DNA of 64,000 nt, taken from NCBI RefSeq assembly GCF_933775445.1, contig NC_065872.1:21142001-21206000 (forward strand), written 5' to 3'. Position numbers and translations under genes: made by a program. Of this stretch, positions 1 to 12,576 are shown piece after piece (position 1 is the stretch's first letter; each line of letters starts with the position of its first letter). The notes under the pieces were generated by a model. That model had not been told where the DNA came from, did not search any database, and worked only from the letters and a program-made list of their open reading frames with translations. Origin of the DNA: Argentina anserina (lineage: Eukaryota; Streptophyta; Magnoliopsida; Rosales; Rosaceae).

Positions 1-544
1 ACTAAAAAAAAAATAGAGGTAGTGGAATCATTGGTGGCTTGGTGCTATCTTTCAGTAAATGGAATCATTGGTGGCTTGGTGCTATAAATTGTAAAGAGAC
101 CGTGTAGTGCAGCTTGATCATTGAATTGATACTGGTGGAGTTGGATTCAAGGAATAAGAAATCATAATATCCACCAAAAAAAAGGAATGATGCTTACGGC
201 TACAAGTTCTTTATGCATAGAAATTGGAAGTTGGGTTGGAAAGTGAGCACGCCAGCAAAGTTCTTCTGCATAACTTTATACGCTAGCAATAATAATCAAA
301 ATGATGAAAGCAGACAGCAGTGGAACATAAACAAAGTGTCCATCACAGATAGAATTATGAAAAACTAGATTCGTCACCATGGCCAAATCATAAATTAGCT
401 GTCTTATTGTCAGAGTCTTTATCATGAAAGAAACCGTAAAAAAAAATGAGTCCACAAATTCTTCAAATCAAAGTGCGTACTTCAAGCTACGCTTTCGGCA
501 CGTGACAACGACATGTCTGCAGCACGACTTGAAGTAGGGGCATT
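1..544 (+). other. Interior 3' end of a decayed LTR retrotransposon
   Basis: No believable reading frame. The stretch ends in a short purine-rich tract (gaagtagggg, 531-540) directly before an LTR that begins tgtagacac. This is the arrangement of a polypurine tract followed by a 3' LTR on the plus strand. No gag or pol motif is visible, so the parent element is probably Ty3/gypsy only by analogy. Confidence 0.35.
23..85. repeat. Two-copy direct tandem repeat
   Basis: A 26-base block starting tggaatcattggtggc occurs at 23-48 and again at 60-85, a period of 37 bases. It has no coding meaning. Confidence 0.8.
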
Positions 545-949
545 TGTAGACACATGAAATTTAATGAAGTAAATTATATTCGTTAAATGATTAAATCGAC
601 CAAGAGCCCGAAAAAATTGCACACGTGGCCCAAAAGTCAACAAAGTTGGTGCGGATCCGCATAAAACTCGTGTCAGCACATAAACGGATGATCGTAATCG
701 AAGCTACGTGATTCCGACGTAAATCGGAAAATTGATTGTCATTGACGATTCAAAATGGTAATCGGATATTTGATTAAATTAATAAATTCCTTAATGGTTA
801 TAATTAAATCAATTATTTTCTGTTTAATTTAGTTATGAGAATAACTAATTTTAAATTAATCAGAAAATACATATTGATTTAATTATACAATTAAAGAATT
901 TATTAATTTAGTGTCATTAAAATATTCTACAAAATAGAAACCTTGACAC

Positions 950-957
950 TATAAATA
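950..957 (+). promoter_or_regulatory. TATA box of the LTR promoter
   Basis: tataaata lies about 400 bp into the LTR and about 30 bp before a purine-rich leader (gaagagaggg). This is the expected place for an RNA polymerase II promoter in a plant LTR. It is an inference from motif and position only. Confidence 0.5.
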
Positions 958-1084
958 CCCCTTTCAACATGAAGAGAGGGAGGATTTTAGACTTGAGGAG
1001 AAGAAGAGAGAAAATCATTTGAGCAAGATCACTCTCGACAAATCCCGAAGTCTCTCAACTCCACGAAGATCATCAAGTCCACGA

Positions 1085-1375
1085 AGATCATCAAATCCAT
1101 GAAGAATCATCAAGCGGCCAAATCGCTCATTCTTCATCAAATCCAAATCCAACCTCAAGTCCACGAAGAATCATCAAGCGGCCAAATCGCTCGTTCTTCA
1201 TCAAATCCAAATCCAATCCAAACTCAAGTCCACGAAGAATCATCAAGCGGCCAAATCGCTCGTTCTTCATCAAATCCAAATCCAAACTCAAGCCCACGAA
1301 GAATCATCAAGCGGCCAAATCGCTCGTCCTTCATCAAATCCAAATCCAAATCCAAATCAAACTCAAATTTTCAAG
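1085..1375 (+). repeat. LTR minisatellite, about four 62-82 bp units
   Basis: Repeated units start gaagaatcatcaagcggcc, continue with aaatcgctcrttcttcatc and end in variable runs of aaatcc. Unit length changes through the number of aaatcc hexamers. The open frame through it (1099-1419) is low-complexity Ser/Asn/Pro and is a by-product of the repeat. Confidence 0.85.
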
Positions 1376-1528
1376 ATCAAGTACACGTCACCCTTGAGCC
1401 AAGTCATACACGGAGATAGAATCAGAGGAGTTCACAAAGATTGTAACCCCGCGCTTGATTATAAATAAATCACATTTTATTTGTACACGTGTCTGCATTC
1501 TTGTTTGTTTTCATATTCGCATTCTACA

Positions 1529-2985
1529 TCTGGTACATGCATGCCAATATCTCTTAAGTAATACTTTTAGCTAGTAATTTCTATATATCTGTTTACTTTT
1601 TTACCTATTGTAGTGTACGTGCTGATCGACGTGACTGTTGTGATGTTTGCAGCCTTACAAGTCGAACCAGTCTCTGGTTATAGCTTTGAAGCCTCTCCCG
1701 CATTTGGGGTTGGTGCAAAAAAATTCGCGAAGGTATTCCTTCACCAACTTAAGATCAAGTTGAACAGGAATGAAAGATCTCGTCGGGGATATAATGTAAT
1801 TGCCAGTCTACTAGGTCAAGTGTTTGAGAATAAGGAGCTTTTGGGTTTGGTGCTCTCAGATGTAAATCGTTGTGGCTGCTAATCTAATGTTTTCTTCCCC
1901 TTCTACATTTAGCTCTGGCGCTATTTATATTCGCACTTCAATACCTTGTGCACGTCACGGTTAACTTCCACCGCAAGTTTTGCATTAGCGGATCCTCGAC
2001 GCCTCATCCTTAATATCGTGGGTGGGCCGTCAACTACTTATTTAACTCCTTCTTACTTATCTTTGATTTGACTACAACAAGTTACGCTGCGGATATTTAC
2101 TCGCAGCCCAATTGCTTCGTGCCACAATCTGGTTGAAGCCCCAACTTTGCATGGCTAGATTTAATCAAAGTCCGATTAAGCCGTGTAGAGATTTGCTTTG
2201 ACTCAAGTGGGCCGTGGAGAGATTCATTATGGCCCATTTTCACCATGAAGCATTTCATCCGCTGCATGATTCACAAGGTACAAATAATCTATCGAGTGGT
2301 GAATCCAATCGTTTGCTTGAGAGGGATCAGCTAAACTAGCATGCAGTTGTTTTCTCTACATATATGCAACTTATATATAGAGATGTGTTTTCATTTTAGA
2401 TACATATAAACAGACTTGAACTGAACTCCATTGTTGCAAGTGAACCAAATATTGAATTATCGAAATTTCAGGTGGTGGCGTTATCGAGCATGTCAGGCTG
2501 TTCCTCATGGGCTACTCCATTGCTTGGTGACCAGAATAGTCCCAACAAGCAAACGAAAAGGAGAATTGCTGCCAAACCTCAAAGCTCACTTCACAAACGA
2601 AAGGGAAAGCCGTCCAGAGCTCCCTTTTTACTTCAGAAAAAGGGGTACGTGGGAAGAAAAAGCAGCAATAATAATTTGGCTCAGGAGTTACTATTGTGCA
2701 CATGATTAATATGGATGGTATTTTAATGTAAGGCATTAGGATTTATCATCAGATACATCAATCTGGTTGAGACTTATTGTCTAGGTCTTCTTTATATAAA
2801 TTTTTTCTATATGACGTCTTCTTAATATAAATTTTTCCTATATGTTATGGCATTGTCATGGCTACATGCGAAAAGCTTCTACGACCACCAACTACTTTTC
2901 GACCTACTTATTATCCGTTGCTCAAATCATAGGACGATCGCAAGGATTTTATATATTTGATTAATATTAATGAATAATCATGTCT
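1529..2985. other. Unassigned sequence with weak exon-like hints
   Basis: No transposon ends or recognised protein found. Two stretches look faintly exonic. One is near 1640-1880, after a pyrimidine/AG stretch. The other is 2472-2705, preceded by a splice-acceptor-like tttcag at 2466-2471 and encoding a basic 77-residue frame. A donor-like caag|gtacaa lies near 2277. I could not place either protein, and they may be remnants of a captured or dead gene. Confidence 0.25.
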
Positions 2986-2993
2986 GATCAAAG

Positions 2994-3574
2994 CAGGGGC
3001 GGATCTAGCCTATTTTTAGGGTGACTCAAGCATCCCCAAGCTCAAGTTAAGGAAAAAAAACATGGTTTTAAATCTTTTGATTTTGGGACTCTCCTAAGCC
3101 AAGTATCCCCAACTAACTAACGCTACTTATTTGTTTCTTTTCTAAACGCTACCTCATTTGTTTCTTTTCTAAACGCTACTCTTATTCCTTTATAGCGTGT
3201 TTTCATTCAAGTATCTCTTCTCCTAGAATGCTAGCTAGGTTAATTACTAGCTAGTATGTTGCTTATTTATTCAAATATGTATTTGTGTTAGATTTTAACT
3301 ATGTACACTGTTTTATCTTATATATATGAGTATTCTTTTTTAATGGTTATAGTTTTATATTAGACTAAAATAACAAATTTGAGTCCAAACCAAAGCAATC
3401 GAAAAAAAAATGCTCATGGTTTCAATGAAATGTCTCGTTTATTTTGATTTCAATTAGTAAAATTCTTTCGCTCCGTTGAAATTCTCCACTATTTTTTATA
3501 ATTAAGTTCAGCCATCCTCAATGATCCAATTAAGTTCAACCAACCTCAAGGATCCAATTCTAAATCCGCCACTG
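2994..3574. mobile_element. Non-autonomous hAT-type MITE
   Basis: A 581-bp element bounded by inverted ends: left caggggcggatctag, right reverse-complement cagtggcggatttag (13 of 15 match). It is flanked by perfect 8-bp direct repeats gatcaaag at 2986-2993 and 3575-3582. An 8-bp duplication and CAG..CTG ends are the hallmarks of hAT elements. There is no transposase frame, so it would depend on an autonomous relative. It contains short internal direct repeats (ttgtttcttttctaaacgct twice near 3128-3180). Confidence 0.88.
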
Positions 3575-3668
3575 GATCAAAGGTAGAGAGTTAATTTCAG
3601 GCCTCCAATTTGTATCAACTAGGCACATGGAATCCCACAAAAAGAATTCATATGTATGATGTCCTAGC

Positions 3669-5786
3669 TGTCACGACCCCGAATTTCAAGTGTTAAACTC
3701 AAAACAGAAGCCTCGAAAAATTCTAAAAAAATCTCAATAAATCGAAATAATCTTATCGTCACAGCGTATCATTACTGAGTTCATAAAACATCTCAGTCAA
3801 ATTGATTATTACAAAATCAATTTATAATTCAAGCATTATATCAAATGGAAATGTAAAAATCCTCTCAATTCCCACTACAAAATAAAATAAAGAAACTTCG
3901 AAGTCTACAGAGTAGTCCATCAATTCTGCCAGTCCACACCTGCGGAAATATCCCCTACACCATCAAATAGGTGCACCGGGATTCCAAACAGAAACCCGGT
4001 AAGCTTTGCAGCTCGTATGAGTAACAACAATATATCATGCATAGTAATACGAGAGTAAATACTGAAAACAATAAATTATAAATGTACTCATGAGTCACAA
4101 GACGGCCCATCTGGTTGTCTAATAATATCTGAAAATATAAGTGCTCATGAGAAATCAGGCAAACCATCTCTTTACCCAATTACATTTATAATACGGGCAC
4201 TCATGAGACCCAGGTACTCATCTGTTACCCCTCATGCAGTACACCGTCGGGCATTGGGCAACTCATCTGTTACCTAATATCTCAAAAATATGGGTACTCA
4301 TAAGCTGATAACCCATCTGTTACCCCTCATGGCTCATGCAGTACACGGTAGACAGACTAGAGCTCTAACTGAATTGTAACTGTCACCCGGCCAAGGTTAG
4401 GTCCCGACATGTCAACAGGTCCGAAGACAGAAAACGTTTTAACATAACTTAAGTTAAAACCACGTACAAAACAATCCTCACATGTTATTGTACAAAAACC
4501 AAGTGACTCATGCTCAACTAGAATAAATATCAATGCTATAAATGAACTTATTTGAAAACAGGAATATGACAGTATATAATATAGCAACCCATATATATGT
4601 ATCGATTTTACCAATTATACACATACACAACCCACTATATCATATACATATCATAGTTCAATCTTTTAAAATAACCGTAATTATGAATCTCCGTTAAGGA
4701 TAGATTCGTCACTGTGAGATTTTACTCACCTTATTTTCCTGAGCGTAATTTCCATAACACCGAAAGAAATCCTTTTCTTGTTTTGTCGATCACATAGATT
4801 GGATAAGATGTGATTAGAAATGTTATGTAAAACCTCAAATGCCGAAACAGAAATAATGTTTTAATGTTCAGTAATTTTCGGTTATTTTTTACGAAATTAC
4901 TGTTCACGTAAATACTATTCACGTATTACTATACAAGTACATACTGTTTTTACATATTCCTGTACACCAATGTACTATTCATAGTAAATACTGTAAGTCA
5001 ATACTAATCACAGATTTACCTTTTAAAATTTACTTTTATAATTACTGTACGTAAATTACTTTTACAATTACTGTACATAATTACTTTTTACATTTACCAC
5101 ACAGAAATCACTTTTTACAAAAATTTACTGTTCGGAAGTTATTGTTCACGCGCCCCCCACAGTGGCAGCGCGTGGAGCTCACGCGCCGCTCAAACCGACG
5201 CGCGTGGCTTGCCCACTGCCGCCCAAAACCTTTTCTTTCCTTCTACTATACCCTTCTACGCCCTAAGGCCACCTCTTGCACCCGTCAACTTCCTTCACGC
5301 GCCGCCTAAGGCGGCGGTACAAGTCTCCCCTCCTCCGATTCTCCACAAATCACCACAAATCCACACACAATCAATCTCAAACATCAATTAACACAAACCC
5401 TTACCTAGATTGAACTTTAGAACCTCCGAAATGTCACCGGAGAAGTTTGGATCGCCGACTGTGCTCGATTTTGTGGAGGATGAGGAGTGGCGCGATTTCG
5501 AGTCCTACTCCGATCCCAGGTGGCACCGGGGGTGAGGAGCGGTGGAGACGTGCTAGCCTCGTGCACTGGCATCGTCGGAGGAGAAGCTTGGACGGCGGAG
5601 GAAGTCGTATGGGCCTCGGGTTGTCGTGTGAACTTGACGGCGGCGAAGAAGGTCGCGTCTTGCTCGGGGTTTGCTGCGGTCGAGCTTGTAGAGCTTTTGA
5701 GGCCGGTGGCGAGAGCCACAGACATCTGGTTGGTGAGATCGCCAGAGGCGATTTGAGGGAGAGAGAGAGAGAATCGGGAAGAGAGA
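3669..5786 (-). repeat. Ty3/gypsy LTR (tRNA-Met-primed family), minus strand, interrupted
   Basis: Begins tgtcacgaccccgaatttc, the reverse complement of the LTR end seen on the plus strand at 48870-48889, where it is followed by a tRNA-Met primer site. Internal order matches the other copies (13327-15244, 42821-48889): tandem catgag repeats, AT-rich block, GC-rich block with cacgcgcc motifs. It stops abruptly at 5786 where the LTR of Ath-1 begins, so Ath-1 inserted here; the rest of this LTR is missing. The long frames at 5417-5842 are GC-rich LTR sequence, not genes. Confidence 0.75.
4080..4345. repeat. Degenerate tandem repeat within gypsy LTR
   Basis: Four to five imperfect units of about 60 bp carry actcatgag, catctgttaccc and ctcatgcagtac. 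Related arrays occur in the other copies of this LTR (about 13735-13790, 26690-26750 and 44380-44640), so this is a family trait. Confidence 0.65.
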
Positions 5787-7767
5787 TGATAGAGCGTTTT
5801 GTTAGAACGTCTATAAAATACCCTGAAAAACATCATCGTTAGTATAGAATAAGCAGGGATCGTTCAGTTCGGGGAATCAAAAGGGCCTCAACACTTATCA
5901 TGTTATTGGGGGATTTGATTTGGATTCTAAAACTACAACTTAAAATAAATCCTAAATTACTTATATACAATTGATCAACCATTCATCACATAACCAAAAC
6001 ACGAATTTCACTCAAGAAACATGTATAACACGTGTAGAACAACATATAGGCAGCAAATTATTTCGATTCTTTCTAAGTCCATTTCAATTCCAATTCTAAT
6101 TAGAGTCCGAAGCGGTTCATCTAATCGTTAAGACTTCTTAGTTATTTAGAATCAACGAAGCATTCAATCCTAAACATATGGTAAAGAGAGTTCAACATAA
6201 CGAAGCGTACTAGTTAAACACAAAGTAGCATATAAGCACATTAAGTCGAATTGGAGACATGTAAGCAAGCATGGCGTCACTCATCTTGATTAAGCATGCA
6301 AATTTCTAGAACTATCACAACCCTAAACAAGTATCAATAATTGAAACACGAAGCGCATATTCAATCAAAGAACACTTTGGTGAATGAAATCGCAACCTTA
6401 GGAGAACCATGGCCTTGGCTTCCTCAAACATTGATTTAGATGCACAAGTTCAAAGAATTAATTGAAATAAAACCTAAAATTATTTCGAAACCTACTGCCC
6501 CTATGTCATTATACACAGCAAACATACAAATCTCATGAATTCATACAATCAAAACATAAAACCAAAGAAGTCTGAATTTATGTTCTTCATATATAAAACC
6601 GAAAATCACATCCAAGAATTCATACAATGAAATCGAAAATTGCAGAAAACCAAAAGAAAAATTACAAGCCATGGATGAATCACACTTTAGAAACCTTCTA
6701 GGATTTGCTAAGAATGGATTCGATTTGGGAGAGGAGGAAGATGAGCACGGTTTGGTGATGATGGATGAAGGTTTTTGGCTTGAATTTTCTGGATGGATTT
6801 AGGCAGCAATTCGGCTAGCTTTGTGAGAGAATGGAGATGGATTTTCTGAAGGGAGGCCGAGCTATATATAGAGGAAGGAGGAGAGGAGGGGCTGCTAGGG
6901 TTTAGGATGGGCTGATCCATGTATGCACGGCTGGGATTTCTACTTTTTAATGGGATCGAATGGCTGCCCTTGCGTCTTGGCCCAAACTCCTTATCCTTTG
7001 CTGATTTGAATAGGCACGGCTGATCTCTTTTTCCTTGATGAATTTGGACGGCATGAGAGCTTCCTTGTTGCACACAACTTCCTTCTTTTTCTCAAGCCGT
7101 GTATTATCTCTTAAAACTCGAAATTAATTCCCTTTAAAACCTGAATGGTAGCTCGGCATAGGACTCCTTCTCCATGTAGTACACGGCCTCCTTAATTCCC
7201 TCCTTGAATTATCTCTTCAAATCTGAAAATAAGAAAAGAAAAACATAAGTAAAAGATAATTCATTCGAAATTCATGTCTTAATCTAGACAATTGTTGTCT
7301 TAAAAAGACACTTGTAATAGATGAGCTCAACTAGATTAGGAAAGTTTCTAATTTGCAAAAAGGAAACTTACTAGAATAAGGAAGTTACTAGAACAAGGAA
7401 GTTCATTTAGGAAAGTTTCGTAATAAGAGTTTGAGTTCAAGTAGGACTTTCCAAAATGGTACGTTTCCTAGTCTAACAAGGATTCCTAATGCAAACATGA
7501 CTCTCAAGATATCGCCAATGCGACCAAAACGTAGAAAGATGAAGACTCCTAATTCAACTAGGTTTCCTAGTCCTGTAAGGATTCCTACTCAAACTAGGAC
7601 TCTAGACCAATTTTTCGTTTTTAACTCGTTTAAGCACAAAAACACATCCATAACCATCCAAGACTCCTATTGTGACTCAATGACTCGATATTACAACGAT
7701 AAGGGTTAAGCAAAGTATAAATGGACGTAAAAACATATTAAGAACGTAGCATAAAGTGCTCCTATCA
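5787..7767 (-). repeat. 3' LTR of Ath-1
   Basis: A 1981-bp LTR. On the plus strand it begins tgatagagcg and ends gtgctcctatca, the reverse complement of the Ath-2 LTR start tgataggagcac. The left end abuts the broken gypsy LTR with flank agaga; the partner duplication is lost with the 5' end. It is longer than the Ath-2 LTRs (1690 and 1201 bp) and lacks the catgacatg minisatellite found there. Confidence 0.88.
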
Positions 7768-7787
7768 ACTACCCCACACTTGGCTTT
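7768..7787 (-). other. Polypurine tract of Ath-1
   Basis: The minus strand reads aagtgtggggtagt directly before the LTR start tgatagg. The same tract precedes the 3' LTR of Ath-2 (41601-41614). It primes plus-strand DNA synthesis. Confidence 0.8.
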
Positions 7788-9519
7788 TGCTAGTCCCTTA
7801 GCAAAACAAAACAAAACTATACAAAACACTATTGCCCCTAAATGATTGTCTCAGAATCTCAAAACACATAACTTTCAAGTTTAAGCATTTACATGTAAAC
7901 ACATAAATTCCAAGTTTCATAAACATGCTTCATAGTATGAATAAGTAAGAAATGAGACAATAGGCACAAAACATGTTTAGTCAATCCAATCCTCCTCACA
8001 AGGCATACTCTTTTTTTTTCACTTAGATTCATGGTTATGATTCACACAAAAGTTTATGCAAGAGAAAGGATAATAAAGCATCAAATAGCTTGCATATTTC
8101 ATCAAATGAAAGCACTTTGTGAATAACATTAGGAAAACCTCATTTAACAACTACGTGTACAAATGGACCAAAACCATATGCTCAACTCTTGTGATCATCT
8201 CCACAAACCAAGATTTGCTCATTTTAAGAATCATTAGGATCATTATACAAGGTGAATGTTTAGGCTTAGCTAAAGGCATGGAATATCAAGGAATTACAAA
8301 GGTAATCCTATAGACTTAGCAGAGTAAACACCATCCTTATGACACCACACACCATCAAGGGCCAAATTTAACAAGTTGGAACCAAACATCATTTTAACCA
8401 CAAAGTGAACATGGACAAAGGTCAAATAAACATTTTTAGACATTCATTTACAACTCAACTCCAAATGACACATGGAAGACAACATCTTTTCTTTCCTTTT
8501 CATGTATTGCCGAATTTATCATTTTTTTCTTTTTCATTCATTTTTTTTTTCAGCATTTGCTTAAAAGCTCTTTGTTCATTTTTTTCTCATGTCTTCCACC
8601 CCACACTTATTTCATACATCATCACAACATCATCTCAACAAAAGTACTGCCAAGTCTATAGGACAAGGTAGAGGTAACTATACTAAGCATTGAGATAACA
8701 TAGGTGATGAAGAAATGCTCAATGTAGGCTCAAATGGGGTTCAACTAAGAGGTCCCAAACAGGGCACATATAGGGATACATGGCTGTTGGGCTAAAGTAG
8801 TGGTATTCCTAGAAATGATCCATAAATCCCTTTCAAAATCAGAGCATTTTATGACTTAAAGTTTTCAACAATCTCAAAAGATGAGTTCTAGTAAATTCAA
8901 GAGTCCATTAAAAGCTATGGCACATAGTCATTGAATATGCAAAGAATAATGAGGTTCACAAAACAACCGCGAAATTTCATATTATCACTCAAGAAGAAAG
9001 CATATATAGGCTCAAAAACTCACAGGTTGTTATGAACTTAGACTAACCATACATGTATGCCATATTACATTCAATCAAAATCTCACATGTTCATACCAAA
9101 TCTCACATGATGCAAAACCATCATCTATGCATTTAGAGACATAATCATCCTAGACTTTAGGGGCATCCTAAGACTCAAAACAACACATTTTTTCGAATTT
9201 TCTAACATTTTTTTCGAATTTTTTCTTTCTTTTTCATTTATATCATGAAATCAAAGCAAAAATCAGCAAACAATGATCATGCAACCCTACCCCACACTTA
9301 GAAAATTACATTGTCCTCAATGTAAGCTCAATAATCAGAATGTAATTCATAAGTGTAAACTAAGATCACACATCAACACATATACAATTCAACCATAAGA
9401 GTGAAGGGATAAGAAAATGCAAACTCCCGTAGACGACTCCTCCACAGGTACGTTTGAAATGGGTTGCCTCCCATGCAGCGCTTGAGTTTTAAAGTCTCTT
9501 AGCCTAGACTCTCTCATGC
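7788..9519 (-). other. Non-coding 3' region of Ath-1
   Basis: About 1.7 kb between the pol stop and the polypurine tract has no convincing frame and no env-like gene. It is collinear with 39219-41600 of Ath-2, apart from the MITE inserted there. Two extra tracts resembling the polypurine tract (minus strand aagtgtggggt) occur near 8596-8612 and 9284-9300. Confidence 0.75.
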
Positions 9520-12500
9520 TCATACATCTTTTGGCGCATCTCTCACACTCGTCTCCTCATATGTGTGCTCCTCAAAAGGTTCATAGTAGGGCTTAAGTCG
9601 ATGCCCATTCACCTTGAACGTCTGACCTGTTTTATCATTTTTAATTTCAATAGCACCATGAGCAAACACATTAGTAACAACAAATGGACCAACCCAACGA
9701 GAACGTAATTTGCCGAGAAAAAGTTGAAGTCTAGAATGGAATAGAAGAACTTTTTGACCAACTACAAACTCTTTCCCACGAATCATCTTGTCATGATAAG
9801 CTCTCGTTTTCTTCTTGTAAATCCATGCAGCATCATAGGCGTCATTTCGTATCTCCTCAAGCTCATTGAGCTGCAATTTCCTATGAAGACCGGCTGCATC
9901 CTTGTCCATGTTGAATGTCTTCACCGCCCACCATGCTCTGTGCTCTAACTCCACTGGAAGGTGACATGCCTTGCCATACACCAATCTGAATGGTGACATC
10001 CCAATAGGCGTCTTGTACGCAGTCCTGTAGGCCCATAATGCATCATCTAATCGATCACTCCAATCCTTCCTTGTTGGACCTACAGTTTTCTCCAGAATTC
10101 CCTTGATCTCTCTGTTGGACACTTCTGCCATGCCACTTGTTTGAGGATGATATGGTGTCGAAACCTTGTGGGTTACTCCATACTTCTTAAGCAATGCCTC
10201 AATAGTCCGGTTGCAGAAATGAGAACCTCCATCACTTATCAAAACTCTTGGTACTCCAAACCTGCAAAATATGTTAGTTCTCAAGAAACCTGCAACCACT
10301 TTCAAATCATTAGTTCGGGTGGCCTTTGCTTCCACCCACTTCGACACATAATCAACAGCTAACAAGATATACAAGAAACCTCTAGATGAAGGAAATGGAC
10401 CCATGAAATCAATGCCCCACACATCAAAAATTTCGACAATTATAATGGGGGATAAGGGTATTTGATCTCTCTTACCAATATTACCAGTCCGTTCACACCT
10501 ATCACAAAAAACACAAAACAAATAAGCATCCTTGAAAATAGAAGGCCAATAGAAACCACATTCCAACACCTTTAAAGCTGTTCTACGAGGCCCAAAATGA
10601 CCTCCACATGCCTCACTATGACAGAAGTTAAGAATCGACCTATGCTCATTCTCTGGGACACATCTCCTAATGACTTGATCACTACATTGTTTCCATAAAT
10701 ACGGTTCATCCCAAATATAGTATCTAGCCATTTTCTTCAATTTAGCCTTAGTAACTAAATAATTGACAATATCGGCATACCAAGGCACACTTACCTCTAT
10801 CCCAAAGAGTTGCTCATCTGGGAAAGTCTCACGTAGTGGCTCTCTTTCCTCATCTCGCACGATCCTACTCAAATGATCAGCCACCACATTCTCACTTCCC
10901 TTCTTGTCTCGAATCTCAAGGTCAAACTCTTGAATCAACAGTATCCACCGGATCAATCTGGGCTTAGCATCCTTCTTTGTCATCAAATACCTTAAGACTG
11001 CATGGTCAGAATACACAACAACTTTAGAATGCAAAAGATATGATCGAAATTTTTCTAAAGCAAATATTACAGCCAAAAGTTCTTTTTCCGTAGTCGAATG
11101 ATTCATCTGGGCCCCATTAAGAGTTCTAGACGCATAGTAGATCACTACAGGTTTCTTTTCTCTTCTTTGGCCCAACACCGCCCCAACTGCATAATCCGAA
11201 GCATCGCACATCAACTCAAAGGGCAGGTTCCAATCCGGAGGACAAATGATGGGTGCACTAGTCAACAACTCCTTCAACTTCACAAACGCTTTCTCACATG
11301 CATCATCCCATATGAACGGCATATCCTTCTGCAATAGGGTACACATAGGTCTCGCCACCATGGAAAAATCCTTGATGAATCTCCTATAAAATCCTGCATG
11401 ACCAAGGAAGGAACGAACCTCTCTCACAGTTGTGGGAGAGGGTAAGTGATGCACAATATCAACCTTAGCCTTGTCTACCTGAATACCCTTAGCAGATACA
11501 ATATGTCCTAAAACTATCCCTTGATTAACCATGAAATGGCATTTTTCCCAATTAAGCACAAGGTTAGTTTTTACACACCTTTCCAATATTAACTCTAAAT
11601 TCTCTAAACATGCATCAAAGTCTTTACCATAAACACTAAAGTCATCCATAAAAACTTCAATGATATTTTCGATAAAGTCAGAGAAAATAGCAAGCATACA
11701 TCGCTGAAACGTACCTGGTGCGTTGCACAACCCAAAGGGCATGCGTCGATAGGCAAAAGTGCCAAATGGACATGTAAATGTCGTCTTCTCTTGATCTTCC
11801 GGATGAATGCATATCTGGTTGTAGCCACTATACCCATCTAGAAAACAAAAGAACTTGTGCCGGGCTAATCTTTCCAACATCTGGTCCATGAACGGCAAAT
11901 GCATGTGATCCTTGCGTGTTGTAGCATTCAGCTTCCTATAATCAATGCACATCCTATGACCGGTCACCAACCTCTGGGGTACTAACTCATTTGCTTCATT
12001 TTTCACAACAGTTACCCCACTCTTCTTAGGCACAACTTGCACTGGTGAAATCCACCGACTGTCCGAAATAGGATAGATCACTCCACAGGCAAGCAGCTTG
12101 ATCACCTCATCTTTCACAATTTTCATCATTGGTGGGTGCAATCTCCTTTGAGCATCACGTGTAGGCTTGGCGCCATCCTCTAACAGTATCCTATGAACAT
12201 AAGTTGTAGGGCTGATTCCCTTGATATCCGCCAAAGTCCATCCAATAGCGGTCTTGTTCCTCTTAAGCACATCAATCAATCTAGCTTCTTGCTGCTCACT
12301 CAGCGTTGATGACACAATAACTGGTAGAGTATCATCCTTTCCAAGATACACATACTTCAAATGATCTGGAAGCTCCTTCAAATCTAACTTTGGGGCCTGA
12401 ACCACAGATGGTAACAATTTGTTAGTGGAAATGGGAATTGACAAGAAAGAGGGATACCTTTTGAACGGTTGAGCTTCAAGCTCACAAAGAATTTCGAAAA

Positions 12501-12576
12501 TCTTGGGCTCAAGATCAGCCCACTCCTCTCTTGGGACATGGTCCCCATGCTTGTCAAATCCGGCCCCTTGCTCCAT
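9520..12576 (-). CDS. Athila-type pol: reverse transcriptase-RNase H-integrase
   Basis: An open frame of 1018 residues. Reverse transcriptase spans about 170-345 with FMDD at 309-312 in place of YxDD, the usual gypsy-type variation. RNase H spans about 450-570, with acidic residues in MCDAS (D458), EKE (E499) and YSDH (D524). Integrase has an HHCC zinc finger (H653, H660, C691, C694) and a catalytic triad in GIDFMG (D723), LISDGG (D782) and MAEVSN (E818), with exactly 35 residues between the last two. The tail carries the conserved [15 protein letters not shown] block. The first methionine lies after two in-frame stops that separate it from the protease region, so in the live element this would be part of a longer gag-pol. 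No catalytic residue looks damaged. It could still yield enzyme in trans if transcribed. Confidence 0.95.
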   Translation of the reverse strand: MEQGAGFDKHGDHVPREEWADLEPKIFEILCELEAQPFKRYPSFLSIPISTNKLLPSVVQAPKLDLKELPDHLKYVYLGKDDTLPVIVSSTLSEQQEARLIDVLKRNKTAIGWTLADIKGISPTTYVHRILLEDGAKPTRDAQRRLHPPMMKIVKDEVIKLLACGVIYPISDSRWISPVQVVPKKSGVTVVKNEANELVPQRLVTGHRMCIDYRKLNATTRKDHMHLPFMDQMLERLARHKFFCFLDGYSGYNQICIHPEDQEKTTFTCPFGTFAYRRMPFGLCNAPGTFQRCMLAIFSDFIENIIEVFMDDFSVYGKDFDACLENLELILERCVKTNLVLNWEKCHFMVNQGIVLGHIVSAKGIQVDKAKVDIVHHLPSPTTVREVRSFLGHAGFYRRFIKDFSMVARPMCTLLQKDMPFIWDDACEKAFVKLKELLTSAPIICPPDWNLPFELMCDASDYAVGAVLGQRREKKPVVIYYASRTLNGAQMNHSTTEKELLAVIFALEKFRSYLLHSKVVVYSDHAVLRYLMTKKDAKPRLIRWILLIQEFDLEIRDKKGSENVVADHLSRIVRDEEREPLRETFPDEQLFGIEVSVPWYADIVNYLVTKAKLKKMARYYIWDEPYLWKQCSDQVIRRCVPENEHRSILNFCHSEACGGHFGPRRTALKVLECGFYWPSIFKDAYLFCVFCDRCERTGNIGKRDQIPLSPIIIVEIFDVWGIDFMGPFPSSRGFLYILLAVDYVSKWVEAKATRTNDLKVVAGFLRTNIFCRFGVPRVLISDGGSHFCNRTIEALLKKYGVTHKVSTPYHPQTSGMAEVSNREIKGILEKTVGPTRKDWSDRLDDALWAYRTAYKTPIGMSPFRLVYGKACHLPVELEHRAWWAVKTFNMDKDAAGLHRKLQLNELEEIRNDAYDAAWIYKKKTRAYHDKMIRGKEFVVGQKVLLFHSRLQLFLGKLRSRWVGPFVVTNVFAHGAIEIKNDKTGQTFKVNGHRLKPYYEPFEEHTYEETSVRDAPKDV

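Larger units (their letters stand above)
545..1528 (+). repeat. LTR of a plus-strand retrotransposon
   Basis: Runs from tgtagacac to attctaca (TG...CA ends), 984 bp. It has a TATA-like box (950-957), then a leader with a minisatellite, then an AT-rich end. The polypurine-like tract just upstream and the lack of a primer-binding site just downstream make it a 3' LTR. The 5-bp flanks (gcatt / tctgg) do not match, so the right boundary could be off or one flank has been lost. Confidence 0.5.

Noticed and set aside
1099..1419. Plus-strand frame of 106 residues rich in Ser/Asn/Pro
   Set aside because: It is the translation of the LTR minisatellite; its repeats follow the DNA repeat and it has no independent signal.
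5417..5842. Overlapping frames of 89-139 residues on both strands
   Set aside because: They lie in the GC-rich leader block of a gypsy LTR; frames open on both strands reflect GC content, and the block is non-coding in the other copies.
9754..11337. Plus-strand frames of 64-79 residues opposite Ath-1 pol
   Set aside because: Antisense shadows of the strongly supported minus-strand pol.
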